A DNA stretch of 64,000 nt from Rozella allomycis CSF55. Its lineage: Eukaryota; Rozellomycota. The stretch covers positions 57,238-121,237 of the forward strand of contig KE560384.1 in assembly GCA_000442015.1 (NCBI GenBank), written 5' to 3'. This document shows, one piece after another, positions 8,658-19,603 of this stretch. The notes under the pieces are model-generated. The model saw only the letters and a list, made by a program, of their open reading frames with translations, ran no database searches and was not told the DNA's origin. Both the position numbers and the translations under genes were made by a program. Within the stretch, counting starts at the first letter, position 1; each line of letters opens with the position of its first letter.

Positions 8658-11225
8658 TTATTGTTTTGGAACATTAGAAACAGAAGAATTAAACCCACCA
8701 GAGACCAGAAATTGTGAGGTATTGTGGATGGTCATTCCGGCTACTTTGGCTTGCCAATTTTCGAATATTTTAGACCATTTTTGGAACGATTCTTTATCAG
8801 CGAATTGAATGTTGTATTTATCACCATCAGAGACGATAATAGCCAAAAAAGACTTGTTGTTTCCAGAGTATTGGAATGAGCGAAGATATTTAACAAACCA
8901 ACTAATTGAAATGCCACCTGGAGAGATGTTAGCGTCTTCATTATTTCTTTTATATTCTAGCAAGTGGATAGAGTTTCCATCGGTTGACAGGACAAGGGCT
9001 TTCAATTTAAATTCAGAAAATAGTCCTGACGATTTAACTTGAACCTTGGTGAACGCTTTCCAATCTTTTGACATTTCGCCATCGATTTTCCCAAGAGAAA
9101 GTTTGCTTGCTTTTGTGGCTGGTCTCGAATGTTCTGAATTTCCAGAAAAGATTAAAAACAATTTGAAAAGAAAAGAGGAAATTAAATTGAAGAATGCAAT
9201 GTAGGCAATGATGAATAATTTGACGAGAAAGCTGGCTTGGAATCCTAAAACGTTGCTAACCAGCATTGGGATGACAAAAGCAAGGACCATTGTGACGTTA
9301 TAGATGGAAAGAGCAAGAATTTTCGTTTCTTGGAATTTAGCTGGGACATGCCTCGTTTTCAAAGCCATAAATAAATTCATTAAAAGAATTAAGCCGCAGT
9401 AAACAAGAATTAAAGTAAGAAAAGTGATTTGATTGTCGGGCGATGAGCTTGAACATGTCCAATAGTAATCATGACGCGATGAACCCATTTTAACAACAGG
9501 GGAAGGAGAGTCTACAGCGTTCCAAATAATAACGATGAAAATAACTGGAATAGTCAAAGAACTCCCCAACAGTAAAACCTTCGAATCAGTCCATTTGGAT
9601 CCTTCCGTTGTGGAAATAATATTAAATAAACGATACAATCTAACTGTTTTAGCAAATGTATTTCCATAATACAAAGAAAATGCAACAGCCAACAAAAATG
9701 AATCCGAAACACACGAAGCTTTCGTGGGTAACCCTGGCATTACAAAGAGTTGCAAAAATGCGATTGCTAAAGACAAAAGGGAAACGTAGCTAACTTTAAT
9801 ACTCGATCTCATTAAAATTTGATTTTTTCTAAACAGGAAATAAAACGAAAAGGTCGCGAAAATAGAAATTAATCCAATGGAGCCTAGAGCATGTGACAGA
9901 GTCCCCACAGGGCTGTTGCTGTCTACGTATTGAGCTACTTCGTATGGATCGATTGCATCTTTAGGCTTTTTCAACTGACCGCCGGGGTAAATCATCGCAA
10001 TTCCTGAATTTATTATTTCTCCGTTACTCCACGTTGCTACTAGCTGAGCAGTTCCATTTATTCCATTATAAACGCTATAATCTCCAATTCTCTCTCCATT
10101 AGCGTCGAGAATCACATTTCCTGAAGGTGTCATTAAATCATTAAATTGAAACGTTTCCGGAACTCTAATTTGATTATGATAAGTTTTGTTAATTAAATTA
10201 TCAATAGAATTAAGATTTGATGATTTGAAAATTCGGTCTAGACCATGGATCAACAAGTCTAGACAACTGGCCATCGCCATCGAATATACCCCTGGAATCG
10301 TTGAAGTTGTATTTATTGCAATTGGAGAATTCGTTTGATAAACACCCTGCGGCCACATTGATTTTATTTCATCATAAATTGGCCCTTGGCCTTCCTTTGC
10401 AATAAAAATAATACTCCCTTCAATTTCATTCTTTTGAATCGGATCATCAAACACTGTAATCACCCCATCAGATGCAAGCCACGCATATCCCGCACCATAT
10501 ATTCCTTGCTCCTTGGCCACATTGATTATCTTTACATAATCAACAGCAAACCCAAAATATACAATAATTCTTGAATCAACCGATTTTGTTGCTTGAACCG
10601 CCGACAATATTCGTTCTTTAGAATCTTCGCTATAAAACGATACCCTGGACAAGATTTGTATTCCCAGCTGTTTGGCTGTAATTGCAAACTGGTTTGCTAG
10701 ATCCTGTCCATAATTGTCATTAGATGCTATCAACGAAACCATTTTCCATCCACTATTTTTAACGTATTGCGCCATAGCATCCGCTTGGAACGTGTCACTA
10801 GGTGAGGTTCTGAAAAAGTTGCCGTATTTAGTTTTATCTCCCAGAGTTGGATTAGTAGACGATCCACAGCACATTGGCAATTTGAAAGACTGCAGAACAA
10901 GAGACTCTATCGTTGACAAACTCGAGTAACCGGCGCCAATTATTCCCAGCATATTTTCATTATTGAATTCAATCATCTGAGGCACTATTTTTGTACTATC
11001 CAGATCACTGTTCTTAAATGTTAATCTAATTGTTGCATTTGGGTGGATCAATGACGCATTTTGGTTTAATTGATCTGCACGAAGATATATGGCGTTGATC
11101 ATGTCGATGAAAACAGTTTGATAGGATGTTATACCCAAAGAGATACCTATATTAATCGGTATAGTCCCATTAGGACTAAGAGATATTACACAAGATGCAT
11201 AAAATAAGAGTAGTAATATCATCAT
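8658..11225 (-). CDS. Class C GPCR (GABA-B/metabotropic-like) with C-terminal PH-like domain
   Basis: Numbering from the Met at 11225, the first 16 residues are a signal peptide (MMILLLLFYASCVISLS). Residues 20-420 form a periplasmic-binding-protein-like ectodomain of the type that binds amino acids or GABA: INIGISLG, GIIGAGYSS, SLIASNDNYGQDLA, VYFGFAVDYV, WLASDGV, with many N-glycosylation sites. Seven hydrophobic segments follow (about 440-700), including the conserved LPTKASCVSDSFLLAVAFSLYYG and AKTVRLYRLF region after TM3. The last 150 residues end in a PH-like fold (FTKVQVKSSG, LSTDGNSIHLLEY, YNIQFADKESFQKWSKIFENW). Class C receptors occur in animals, amoebae and chytrid-grade fungi. An intracellular PH module is unusual. 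An upstream in-frame Met at 11306 would overlap the divergent neighbour, so 11225 is preferred. The stop codon lies within AATAAA. Confidence 0.88.
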   Translation of the reverse strand: MMILLLLFYASCVISLSPNGTIPINIGISLGITSYQTVFIDMINAIYLRADQLNQNASLIHPNATIRLTFKNSDLDSTKIVPQMIEFNNENMLGIIGAGYSSLSTIESLVLQSFKLPMCCGSSTNPTLGDKTKYGNFFRTSPSDTFQADAMAQYVKNSGWKMVSLIASNDNYGQDLANQFAITAKQLGIQILSRVSFYSEDSKERILSAVQATKSVDSRIIVYFGFAVDYVKIINVAKEQGIYGAGYAWLASDGVITVFDDPIQKNEIEGSIIFIAKEGQGPIYDEIKSMWPQGVYQTNSPIAINTTSTIPGVYSMAMASCLDLLIHGLDRIFKSSNLNSIDNLINKTYHNQIRVPETFQFNDLMTPSGNVILDANGERIGDYSVYNGINGTAQLVATWSNGEIINSGIAMIYPGGQLKKPKDAIDPYEVAQYVDSNSPVGTLSHALGSIGLISIFATFSFYFLFRKNQILMRSSIKVSYVSLLSLAIAFLQLFVMPGLPTKASCVSDSFLLAVAFSLYYGNTFAKTVRLYRLFNIISTTEGSKWTDSKVLLLGSSLTIPVIFIVIIWNAVDSPSPVVKMGSSRHDYYWTCSSSSPDNQITFLTLILVYCGLILLMNLFMALKTRHVPAKFQETKILALSIYNVTMVLAFVIPMLVSNVLGFQASFLVKLFIIAYIAFFNLISSFLFKLFLIFSGNSEHSRPATKASKLSLGKIDGEMSKDWKAFTKVQVKSSGLFSEFKLKALVLSTDGNSIHLLEYKRNNEDANISPGGISISWFVKYLRSFQYSGNNKSFLAIIVSDGDKYNIQFADKESFQKWSKIFENWQAKVAGMTIHNTSQFLVSGGFNSSVSNVPKQ

Positions 11226-11286
11226 CGTAGAATATGAGGTTACTATGGAAAGGTATCTGATGCCATGATCAAACGAAATTTCAGGA
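11226..11286. promoter_or_regulatory. 61-bp bidirectional promoter (GPCR / SAM-SH3 scaffold)
   Basis: The start codons of the GPCR (minus) and the SAM-SH3 gene (plus) are 61 bp apart, so both promoters and 5' leaders must share this interval or overlap the opposite coding region. No TATA box is evident. Confidence 0.5.
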
Positions 11287-12959
11287 ATGGAGGACTGGGA
11301 TATCAATAGGGTTGCTGGATTCCTGGAACAAAATGGATATTCAGATTATATAAATGTTTTTATTGGTAAAAATTCTAGTTGCGGTGCATAGATAATCAAG
11401 TAGATGGAAAGGCTTTAATGTTTGCAGATAGAAGAATGCTATCAGAACTGGGTATAAAGACTGTAGGAAAGAAGATTAAATTACTAAATCTAATAAAGGA
11501 AGCTAGAAATTTAAATGAAAAGGAAGATGTCTCAAATTTTGATAATTTGACAGTCGACACTTTTGACAACAATTTCGATGGCATTTTAACATTAGAATCT
11601 GCTCTAGAAGAAAGAGGTAATTTTTAACGTTAATTTTAAGAGATAAAAAAGTTGCTCTTTTGCAAATAGAGATTATGAAACTAAAGTCTGACATTGAGAG
11701 CATCAAATGTAAATTTGAAAGCAGTTCGGAAGGAAACAATGAAGAGTTGAATTTGAAGTTTTCAAAAGTTGATTTATCAATACAAGAAAACAATTCGAGC
11801 CAAAGCAATTCAAACGAGAATAATTCAAATGAAAACCAATCAAACGGAAATAGATCTAACGAAAACAACTCAAGTGAAAATAATCATGGAAATCAAATAA
11901 AGTTGAGTGTTGGCTGTGACGCTATAGCGATTTACGAGTACCACGCTACCCGCAAAGATGAATGCGATGTACGAATCGGGGACGAATTTAAAGTTTATGA
12001 CATTATCGAAGAATGGACCATTGTAGGAAAAAAGGACAAGGAAAATAAAACAATTACTTCTAAAGGTTGGNAAATACAGCCCGGTCTACCTTCCAAAGGA
12101 ATTGTTGTGAATGATTACGTCGCTGTTGGGAATAACGAAATTTCCATAATAAAAGGGGAAATGATTTCTATTTTAAAAAGATATCAGCATTGGACGTTCA
12201 TTTCTAAAGTAAATTCTACCGGTTGGGTTCCCAGCGAAAGAGTAAAAATCTTTAAAGATAAAATCAATACCCCTGTACAAAATGAATCCTTTAAAAGTCC
12301 AATGCAAAGTTTGTCTAATAAAAGTCCGCTGGGTATTTCAAATTTTTCGCAATCACATGATTTGCAAATTAAAACTGGCAACTCCTTGCTAGAAAAACCT
12401 GTGCTAGAAAAAACCTTTCACAGTCTTGGGGATGTCCTTTCAGCTTCCATGGCTGAAAAAACTCCGACGTTTTCCAAATTTTCAAAAGACGAAAAAGAAA
12501 TTGTTAAAAGCTTAAAACCTCAAGAAAAGGAAAAAATTGTCACAAACTACATTGAGAAAATAAAGTCGGAAAAATTGAATCCATCGAGCCAAAATAATTC
12601 ACCACAGACTACAAATTCATCAAAAAGATTAACTTTATCTGATTTCCAAACGTTGCTAGAGAATGGACAACTCTTCAACAATAAAAATACAATTCCAGAG
12701 GAACCAAATAGTAAAAACATTCGTTTCATGACAATTAGGATTTAATTATTATAACATTCCGTATGACGACCTATTGAAAGCCAAGAATGATCCATCGTTG
12801 GATAGAATCCATTTAGAAGTAAAGTTAATTGCATTGATTTTATAGCGATACTTGTCTGAGGAGGATTGTCTTAGATATTTGCAATGCCAAAAGTCAGAGT
12901 TGGATAAGCTACCGGCATGGAAAATCAAACAAAGGAAACAGAGGGCCGATCTCCTATAG
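11287..12959 (+). CDS. SAM - coiled coil - SH3 - SH3 - villin headpiece scaffold protein
   Basis: Five exons with introns at 11366-11391, 11617-11642, 12711-12738 and 12819-12845 sum to an exact 521-residue frame. Residues 1-65 are a SAM domain (WDINRVAGFLEQNGYSDYI..., DGKALMFADRRMLSELGI). A short coiled coil and an Asn/Ser-rich linker follow. An SH3 domain comes next (AIYEYHATRKDECDVRIGDEF, EEWTIVGKK), then a second one (VVNDYVAVGNNEISIIKGE, HWTFISK, GWVPSERV), a linker, and a C-terminal villin headpiece (YDDLLKAKNDPSLDRIHLERYLSEED... ending in LPAWKIKQRKQRADLL). The headpiece binds F-actin in known proteins, so a cortical actin scaffold is likely (inference). The last two exons are outside any long frame but restore the headpiece perfectly. 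An n at 12071 lies between the SH3 domains. The whole combination is not one I know. Confidence 0.85.
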
Positions 12960-13049
12960 AGACATTTTGGATTAAATAAATGCAAAAATTATTTAGAATT
13001 AGAAAGAAAAGACTTTTTGCATCAAAATTTATTAATTAATCACGTTAAA

Positions 13050-13445
13050 CTATTTCGCATTTATCAATTTAGCATGTTTCTCCTTGTTAACCTTTGGTTT
13101 CTTTTTGCCATTAAAGATTTTAACTGTTCGATTTATTAATTGATCTTCAAAACTAAGAGTTGCAATTTCCAGCTTTCTAATTTTCCTTTTCAAAGCATCA
13201 TTCAGTTCGGATTGTTCCTTGACAGACTTCCATTCCTCCTTTAAACTTTTGCGTTCTTTAACAAGATCTTTATATTCTAGAGTTAAATTGTCATATTCTT
13301 TTTGCAATTTGTTTATTTTACTCAAGAGATGATGAACTTTTTCAGCCTTGGTCTGACTAGAGGACATTTTTTGTGCATTATTGGGTTGAATTGTTAAATA
13401 TTTGCTGTTGTAATCATATAAGAGTTGCAGAATGGATAATACCAT
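13050..13445 (-). CDS. Small coiled-coil protein, function unknown
   Basis: An intron-free frame of 131 codons; the internal Met at 13367 (MSSSQTKAEK) may be the true start, giving 105 residues. Nearly all of it from there is a heptad-rich coiled coil (VHHLLSKINKLQKEYDNLTLEYKDLVKERKSLKEEW), ending in a basic tail (KKKPKVNKEKHAKL). I do not recognise a family. It converges with the SAM-SH3 gene, 90 bp away. Confidence 0.55.
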   Translation of the reverse strand: MVLSILQLLYDYNSKYLTIQPNNAQKMSSSQTKAEKVHHLLSKINKLQKEYDNLTLEYKDLVKERKSLKEEWKSVKEQSELNDALKRKIRKLEIATLSFEDQLINRTVKIFNGKKKPKVNKEKHAKLINAK

Positions 13446-13639
13446 TTAATTTGATTTGACAGTGGCGCTATATTGTTATTGTTTACCATTGCGGAGAAAA
13501 ACCTATTGTATCGTTTAGTTACTCAATCAACACTAAAGTGGCAAACATATTTTTAAAATAATTTAAATCAATAGTTTTAAATCATTGATCTATAAAACCA
13601 TATAATGACCCTTTTCAGGAACAACCTGAAAATTCAGAA

Positions 13640-15705
13640 ATGAGCAATAGTTTCTTTACTACATGGAATTCATCGTGGACAGGTGGATTTTCACAGGGCA
13701 ACGATGAAGATGATATTTTGGAAGATGAAAATGCAGAATACCAAGTAGGAGACACAAAAATAACTTAATAAGAATTTTTGGAACTTTAAAGATTCTATAT
13801 TATTTGCGATAGACTGTAACAAGGAGATGCAAGAGAAGGGATTTGTGTTGAATGCGATAAAGTGTGCGAGATCAGTATTGGAGAGTAAAATAATTAGCAG
13901 CGAAAATGATGTTGTTGGGATTTTGTTATATAATACGAAACAGACGAGGAATGTGTCGCAATTTCCATTGATTTATATGTTCCAGGATATGGACCAACCG
14001 GATGCGCAAAGGATTATGGAGTTGGAAAAGATGGAAAAGGATTTAGAGAATGGACAATTAAATGTTACAGAATCATGTCAAGATGACCAAATGGTGTCTT
14101 ATCAAGACTTGTTTTGGATTTGTTCAACGATATTCTCACAGAAAGCCCACAAGATGGGATCTAAGAGAATATTTTTGATAACAAATGAAGATCATCCGCA
14201 TGCAACAAATCCAGCTCTTCAAACGAGTGCTTTAAGAAGAGCAAAAGTATTTTAATTGAAAAAGTATTTTTTAGGATTTGAATGAATTGGGGATTTCAAT
14301 TGAACTCTTCATGTTTAATAAAGCGAATAAAAATTTTGATTTAAGTTTATTTTATAAAAATGTCGTTGAAGAGGAAGACATTCAAAATGCAGAATCAAAG
14401 TTTGAAGAATTGATGGTTCGAATTAGAAGAAAGGAAACTAAAAAGAGACCCTTGCAAAAAATATTGTTTGGTTTGGGAGAAAATTTTAATATTTCTCTCA
14501 AAGTGTAATATTTTTAATAAATTTGTTATAGTTTTTTACTTTTCAGCCCAGCAAGAAAAGGAAATCACGTTTACTTGGATTCAAGAACAAACAATGAAGT
14601 CAATGTCATGACAGAATACATTTGTAAAGATTCTGCATCAAATTTATTGCCTTCTGACATTAAAAACTATTTCGAATATGGAGGCGAAAAGGCAATCTTC
14701 AATAAAGACGAACTTTTGAAAATTAAGAAATTTGGCCCTGCTGGTAAAGCAAACAAAATTTCTTTCAAAAGGTTTAACTTTACTGGGCTTTAAACCAAAA
14801 GAAAGATTAAAATTAAAATACAACTTGAAAAATTCATATTTTATTTATCCAGATGACTCTCAAGTTAAACAAAGTTCTCTCTTCTTTTCTCATTTCCTTG
14901 ATAAATTGGAAGCCAAGGGAAAAATCGCCATTTGTCGCTACATTGCTAGGGACTACAGCAAACCATCAATCGTTGCTCTTTTACCACAAAAAGAACAATT
15001 TGATGAGAATGGAATTCAAATTAAACCTCCAGGGGCTCATTTAATAACTCTTCCATTTGCTGATGATTTAAGATCTTTGCCAAACGATTCAATCCAAAAA
15101 GGTAATCTGAAATTTCTCAAATCAATCAGCCAATCACGATCAAGTTGATAAAGCAAAAGAAATCGTTGCAAAGTTGACTCTTCATGGTGGTTTCAATTAT
15201 GATAACTTTGAAAATCCATCAATTCAAAAGCATTATGCTGTCCTTCAAGCCTTGGCTCTCGACAGAGAAAAATTGGAAGACTTCAATGATAACACAATTC
15301 CAAAATATGANTCAATGATAACACTATTCCAAAATATGAACAAATGGATAAAAGAATTTCTTCTCTCGTAGAAGAATTCAACACTTTAACTGGCTTGTCT
15401 AATATTCCCAACGAAGAAAAATTTAAAGCTACCACAAAGAAAAGATCGGCCAATGAAGAATCCAAAACAACCAAAAAGAAAAAGGCCGAAACTAATGATG
15501 AACCCGAAGAAAATGTTTCAATTGACGAAATTGTTAAATCTGCACATGCAAAGGGAACAGTAATTTGATCACACTTTTGTTTCTTTAGTTGTCTAAATTG
15601 ACCATTCCGAGTCTCAAAGAATATTTGGCGCATGTTGGGGTAAAACCCAAAAAATTGAGAAAAGCCGATTTGTTGGAACAAGTGGAAGAGCTTTTATCGC
15701 AATAA
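13640..15705 (+). CDS. KU70: Ku70 (XRCC6), DNA double-strand break end-binding subunit
   Basis: Ku70 forms with Ku80 the ring that loads on DNA ends for non-homologous end joining and guards telomeres. Seven exons are split by introns at 13745-13772, 14247-14274, 14505-14531, 14744-14771, 15102-15129 and 15560-15588. The vWA-like domain starts with DSILFAIDCNKEMQ and contains FLITNEDHPH. The beta-barrel has LTLLGFKPKERLKLKYNLKNSYFIYPDDSQVKQSS and LPQKEQFDENGIQIKPPGAHLITLPFADDLR. A Lys-rich linker and a SAP domain end the protein (IPSLKEYLAHVGVKPKKLRKADLLEQV). An n at 15311 lies between duplicate 28-bp copies; the frame (622 residues) closes exactly only if one copy plus the n is dropped. The third intron could instead be 42 nt, since both acceptors are in frame. 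The stop codon is inside AATAAA. Confidence 0.95.
15283..15339. repeat. 28-bp direct repeat around 'n' inside Ku70 (assembly overlap)
   Basis: Copies at 15283-15310 and 15312-15339 differ by one base. Both encode NDNTIPKYE-type sequence in different frames. Dropping one copy joins IPKY to EQMDKRI and restores the Ku70 frame, so the duplication is very likely an artefact of assembly. Confidence 0.88.
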
Positions 15706-15915
15706 ATATAAATTATCTCATTTTAAAGTATTTCAATTGTTCAATTGTCACTATCATATCATGTCACACTAATTAGCCTAAAGCATAAGAAAATGCTACA
15801 ATCAGTGACAGTATTCGCGTGATGTTTTGCCTCTTTAGGTTATATAAATCCTACTACGTATACCTAGAGCCAGTCATTTTGAGATTAATATTCTCAGAAA
15901 ATGTCATGATCCATT

Positions 15916-17142
15916 ATGCAATCTCTAAGTTTCATCGTCTTGTTCATTTTTCATTTTACAAAAGCTATCAGTATTGACGAAGCCTCAGATATTTTAAACT
16001 TTCAATTCGACGAAATTAAGAGGTGCAATCTAAACGATTACGAATTACTTGAACCACTAGGCAAAGGGAGCTTTGGAATCGTTCGCCGAGTATTTAATCG
16101 TAAACAAAGTCAATACTATGCAATGAAATCCATTCAGGATGTATCTGGCCACGGTTCAATATATTTTTGGAAAGAAGTTCGAGCATTATCATTACTAAAC
16201 AAATATCCATATTTTCCTGATCTTGAATGCATTTATTTTGATGATGATACGTTTCTAGTTGTAATGGAATTGCTCAAGGGATCAGCGCCCGGGGAAAAAT
16301 TTATGTCGTGTTTGGCGAACTCTAGAATAGAAGAGGAATGTTTGGTTCACGGTTATGGCAGAAATAAAATGGCTCAGGTCGCAAGAGATATCATAGAAGC
16401 TCTCAAAGCTATGCATCAAGAAAAGCTCATTAATCTGGATGTGAAGCCAAAGAATATGATTGAAACTCTTGATGGGGGCATTAAATTGTTTGATTTTAAT
16501 TTTGCCATGAGACGGTCTGATAAAGATATCACTTTTGGCTATACAAGAGGTTATTTGCCTCCAGAGGGTGTTCTACAATTAAAAAAAGGTGATTGGAGAA
16601 CACCAAAGTATTTTTCTTATGCATATGATGTTTTTTCGGCTGGCATATCTTTGTATAACCTTCATGGGTTGTCGCTCTTTCGCTTAAATGATACTCTGGA
16701 AGCCCGGTTTACTAAGCGATGGCCATATGACATATCTATGTTTAGTATAGTTAATGGAACAACTGCTATAAATTATGAAAATGGTGACTTTAATTTGCGC
16801 AAACATAAGCCTGAAGAATACGATAAGGATGTGTGGGATTTGGTACAGAAAATGTGCTCAATTGACGCACGTAATAGGCCAGGCCATACAATGGAATCTC
16901 TAAACAATCTCGAGGCAATGAATTTATTTCATAACATCAAATTCATGAAACAAGATGTTGGAAACAATATGGTGGATTCTACCAAAAGTAATACGATCGA
17001 TGAAGAACCAAATTACTGGATGATAACAACTTTTGGGTGTCTTGGTGCTTTAACAATCTTTAATGTTGCTTATGCTACGTACTACATCGTTAGGAAGAGA
17101 ATTGCGAAAATCAAATCACCGCTATCAGTTGAAACTTGCTAA
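15916..17142 (+). CDS. Signal-peptide protein kinase with C-terminal membrane anchor (lumenal or surface kinase)
   Basis: An intron-free gene of 408 residues. Residues 1-17 are a hydrophobic signal sequence (MQSLSFIVLFIFHFTKA). A eukaryotic-type kinase domain spans about 42-335: glycine loop GKGSFG at 49-54, YYAMK with Lys71, catalytic loop LDVKPKN at 174-180 (Asp175, Asn180 kept, the HRD His-Arg replaced by Asn-Leu), metal-binding DFN at 193-195 in place of DFG, GYLPPEG near 212, and the VFSAGISLY helix. One hydrophobic span at about 365-388 is followed by a basic 16-residue tail. If the signal works, the kinase faces the lumen or outside as a type I protein. Lys and both Asp residues are intact, so activity is plausible. 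The substrate is unknown. Cytosolic orientation through a signal anchor is the alternative. Confidence 0.8.
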   Translation: MQSLSFIVLFIFHFTKAISIDEASDILNFQFDEIKRCNLNDYELLEPLGKGSFGIVRRVFNRKQSQYYAMKSIQDVSGHGSIYFWKEVRALSLLNKYPYFPDLECIYFDDDTFLVVMELLKGSAPGEKFMSCLANSRIEEECLVHGYGRNKMAQVARDIIEALKAMHQEKLINLDVKPKNMIETLDGGIKLFDFNFAMRRSDKDITFGYTRGYLPPEGVLQLKKGDWRTPKYFSYAYDVFSAGISLYNLHGLSLFRLNDTLEARFTKRWPYDISMFSIVNGTTAINYENGDFNLRKHKPEEYDKDVWDLVQKMCSIDARNRPGHTMESLNNLEAMNLFHNIKFMKQDVGNNMVDSTKSNTIDEEPNYWMITTFGCLGALTIFNVAYATYYIVRKRIAKIKSPLSVETC

Positions 17143-17382
17143 CAAAGAAATAAAATCTATTTTAATTACTAACATCTGTCATCTTGTATACTTTCACCTA
17201 TTCATTAATTAGATAATATAAACATGCGAGTAAATTGATGTGACAGTAATAGTAGAACTAGAGTTTCATTATGTCGAATTGCCGTTGCACTTGCAAATTG
17301 GCAATATAACTAATCTGTAATCGTTAATAAAATTTGTTCAGGAAACAGTAAAACTCGTTTTGGGTATAATTGATGCCAATCG

Positions 17383-19595
17383 ATGAAGAGTTGCCTGCAA
17401 ATTCAAGAAGAATTAAAATCTCACTTAAAAACTGCGTCAATTCAAGAGATCCCTCCTACCTCTACTAAATGGGTGGTACAAGCCACATTTTTTTTGATGA
17501 GCAAAGGTTTACCAAGTTCAATAATTTCACATTTTTTATCAAAAGAGGATCATTTTGATGATAACAGTTCCTTTTCTTTAAAAATATTAAAGGAACAAGA
17601 CTTTTCTACTCTGTCATCATCTTACATGACCAAAATTCTGGAAAAGTGTCAAAATCTTGTATCATCAAAATCTAGTAAATGTCAATGGCTAGGAATTGGT
17701 GTATTAAAAATTGTTACGTCGAAAAGGATGGATTCTTTTGAGAGTCCCAAATTATGGATTGATGTCTTAATGAATCTCTGTGTCAAGGAATCGGGAAACC
17801 ATGATATTGTTTTGGAATCATTAAAATTAATTATTTCTATTTTGACATTTTTCAATGAATCTAATCCAGAAGTAATACGTGATTTACATCAAGAGAAAAT
17901 CCCTAAATTAATAGGGATTGTCGTAAACTTGTGCTCTACAAACGTAAAAAAAGACTGTTTTATTAATAGGATAAATTCTTTGAGATCGCAAGTGAATTGT
18001 GTCATCTATTCCCAGGGGCTATGAAGTCACAAAACGAAAAAATTTTAACAATGATATTCAAAAAAGTTGATGATCCTTTCTTGAATTCAGAAATGGCTGC
18101 GAAATGCTTAGCTTCTTTGACCCTTGCGGTTAATAAGAAGAATTTAAGCTCTAATTTTGAAAATTGCCTTTCCAAGATCATTTCAACAATTAACAATTGT
18201 TTAAACGACTTATTTACGTCGGTGGAAGAAGGTAACAAATTCTACTTGAAAATAACAAAGACTCTTCAATGAAAAATGAAGAAGATGGGTACTCGTGCGC
18301 ACCTCTGCCACTTGATGGATATTTGAGACTTCCAATCTTGTTTCATCGTTTAAGAAATATCTTGAATTTTTTGAACCAACTTTTAATCATTGATAGAGTC
18401 TATTTAGCTAATGTTCCAGTCGAGCAAATAATAAATTTGGCAAAAAGACTGTTTAGAGTTCATCCAGGGTCTAAAATTAGGCCAGGCGTTGAGCAACAAG
18501 AATTCCAACTATTCATGGCATGCGTTAGTAGTCTTCAATCTTTTGCTTTTCCTGTCATCTCATCTTTGGTAAAAAGCTTAAAGCTATCTATTTTGCCTTT
18601 TAAAAGACAAATTGTTGACCTGATGGATATGTTATTGGGCAATAGGCATATTTGTTTGTTAAAGTCCCAATTCATATTATCAATCCTGGAAGAAATTGTG
18701 ATATTCTCTGATAAAAGACTTGCTTCTGTGTTAGTAACTTCTATATTGTCTACGTTGGATAACGTGAAAATTGGACAGAATGATAAAAGTTCATTATCTC
18801 TTCAAAGAAATCTTCTTTCAATTCTTTCTAGTTTAATTTCCAAATCGTTTCATGTTATTGAACCACAGAATCGATTTTCATTAGAGAAATATGTACTTGG
18901 AATTTTACTGAATTCTTTGACGCCTTGTTTCGGCCAAACAAAATGCGTTAAAATTCATAGATCTATTAGATATCAATTGTTTAAAATATTATCTGGTTTA
19001 ATTTTTAATTCTAAATGTATTTCGCCTCTAATCCCATTTGCGACCCGAATTTTTGGCATTGGATTGACTGATCAACACCCAAAGATTAGACAGCTGTGCT
19101 CTGAATCTTTAAACTTTGTAGATGCACTTGTGCGACCCAAAGTATTGAAGTCAAACTTTATTAGCATTGCAGATTCTTATTTCGATTTTGTCTCGTTAAA
19201 GTGCCAAGAGAAAGCAAAGATGAATGAAGAGACACCGATGATTAACGATGAAAAGGAAATGCTAGAAAATAAACTTGTGAAAGGCGAGCCTTCAAACCTC
19301 AAAGAGTCAAACAATGAAAAGACAACAANAGTCAAACAATGAAGCGACAACAAGCGAGAAAAATATTGACGTACCAATCGTTCAAATTAAAGAATCTAAA
19401 AAGAAAATTATTGAAAAAACGCAACCAGCAATAAATAAAAGTCAAATAAAAGAAACAATTTCAAAATTATCAAATAAGCGTCCATTAGACGTCGATTGCA
19501 ATAAAGAATTGAAGAATATTAAATTGGAGTTGGAGAGCGACAGTGATGGACCCTTGGAATTAAATATCATTGATGAAGAGCCCGACGAAGATTAA
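17383..19595 (+). CDS. RIX1: RIX1/PELP1-like pre-rRNA processing protein
   Basis: Rix1 (PELP1) works with Ipi1 and Rea1 in maturation and nuclear exit of the 60S subunit. Three exons with introns at 17944-17969 and 18232-18260 encode about 710 residues of helical repeats, with the family pattern KCQWLGIGVLKIVTSKRM, the LCHLFPGAM element created across the first intron, and the PLDGYLRLPILFHRLRN stretch. The C-terminal 100 residues are acidic and Lys-rich (SDSDGPLELNIIDEEPDED), as expected for a nucleolar protein. The n at 19329 sits between 24-bp duplicates; removing 25 bases gives an exact frame. Its stop codon is 8 bp from that of the convergent neighbour. Homology is recognised from pattern and length, so confidence is moderate. 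Confidence 0.72.
19305..19353. repeat. 24-bp direct repeat around 'n' in the RIX1 gene (assembly overlap)
   Basis: Copies at 19305-19328 and 19330-19353 differ at two adjacent bases. Dropping one copy with the n restores a continuous acidic C-terminus, so this is probably an unmerged contig overlap between slightly different alleles. Confidence 0.8.
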
Positions 19596-19603
19596 TAAAT
19601 AAT

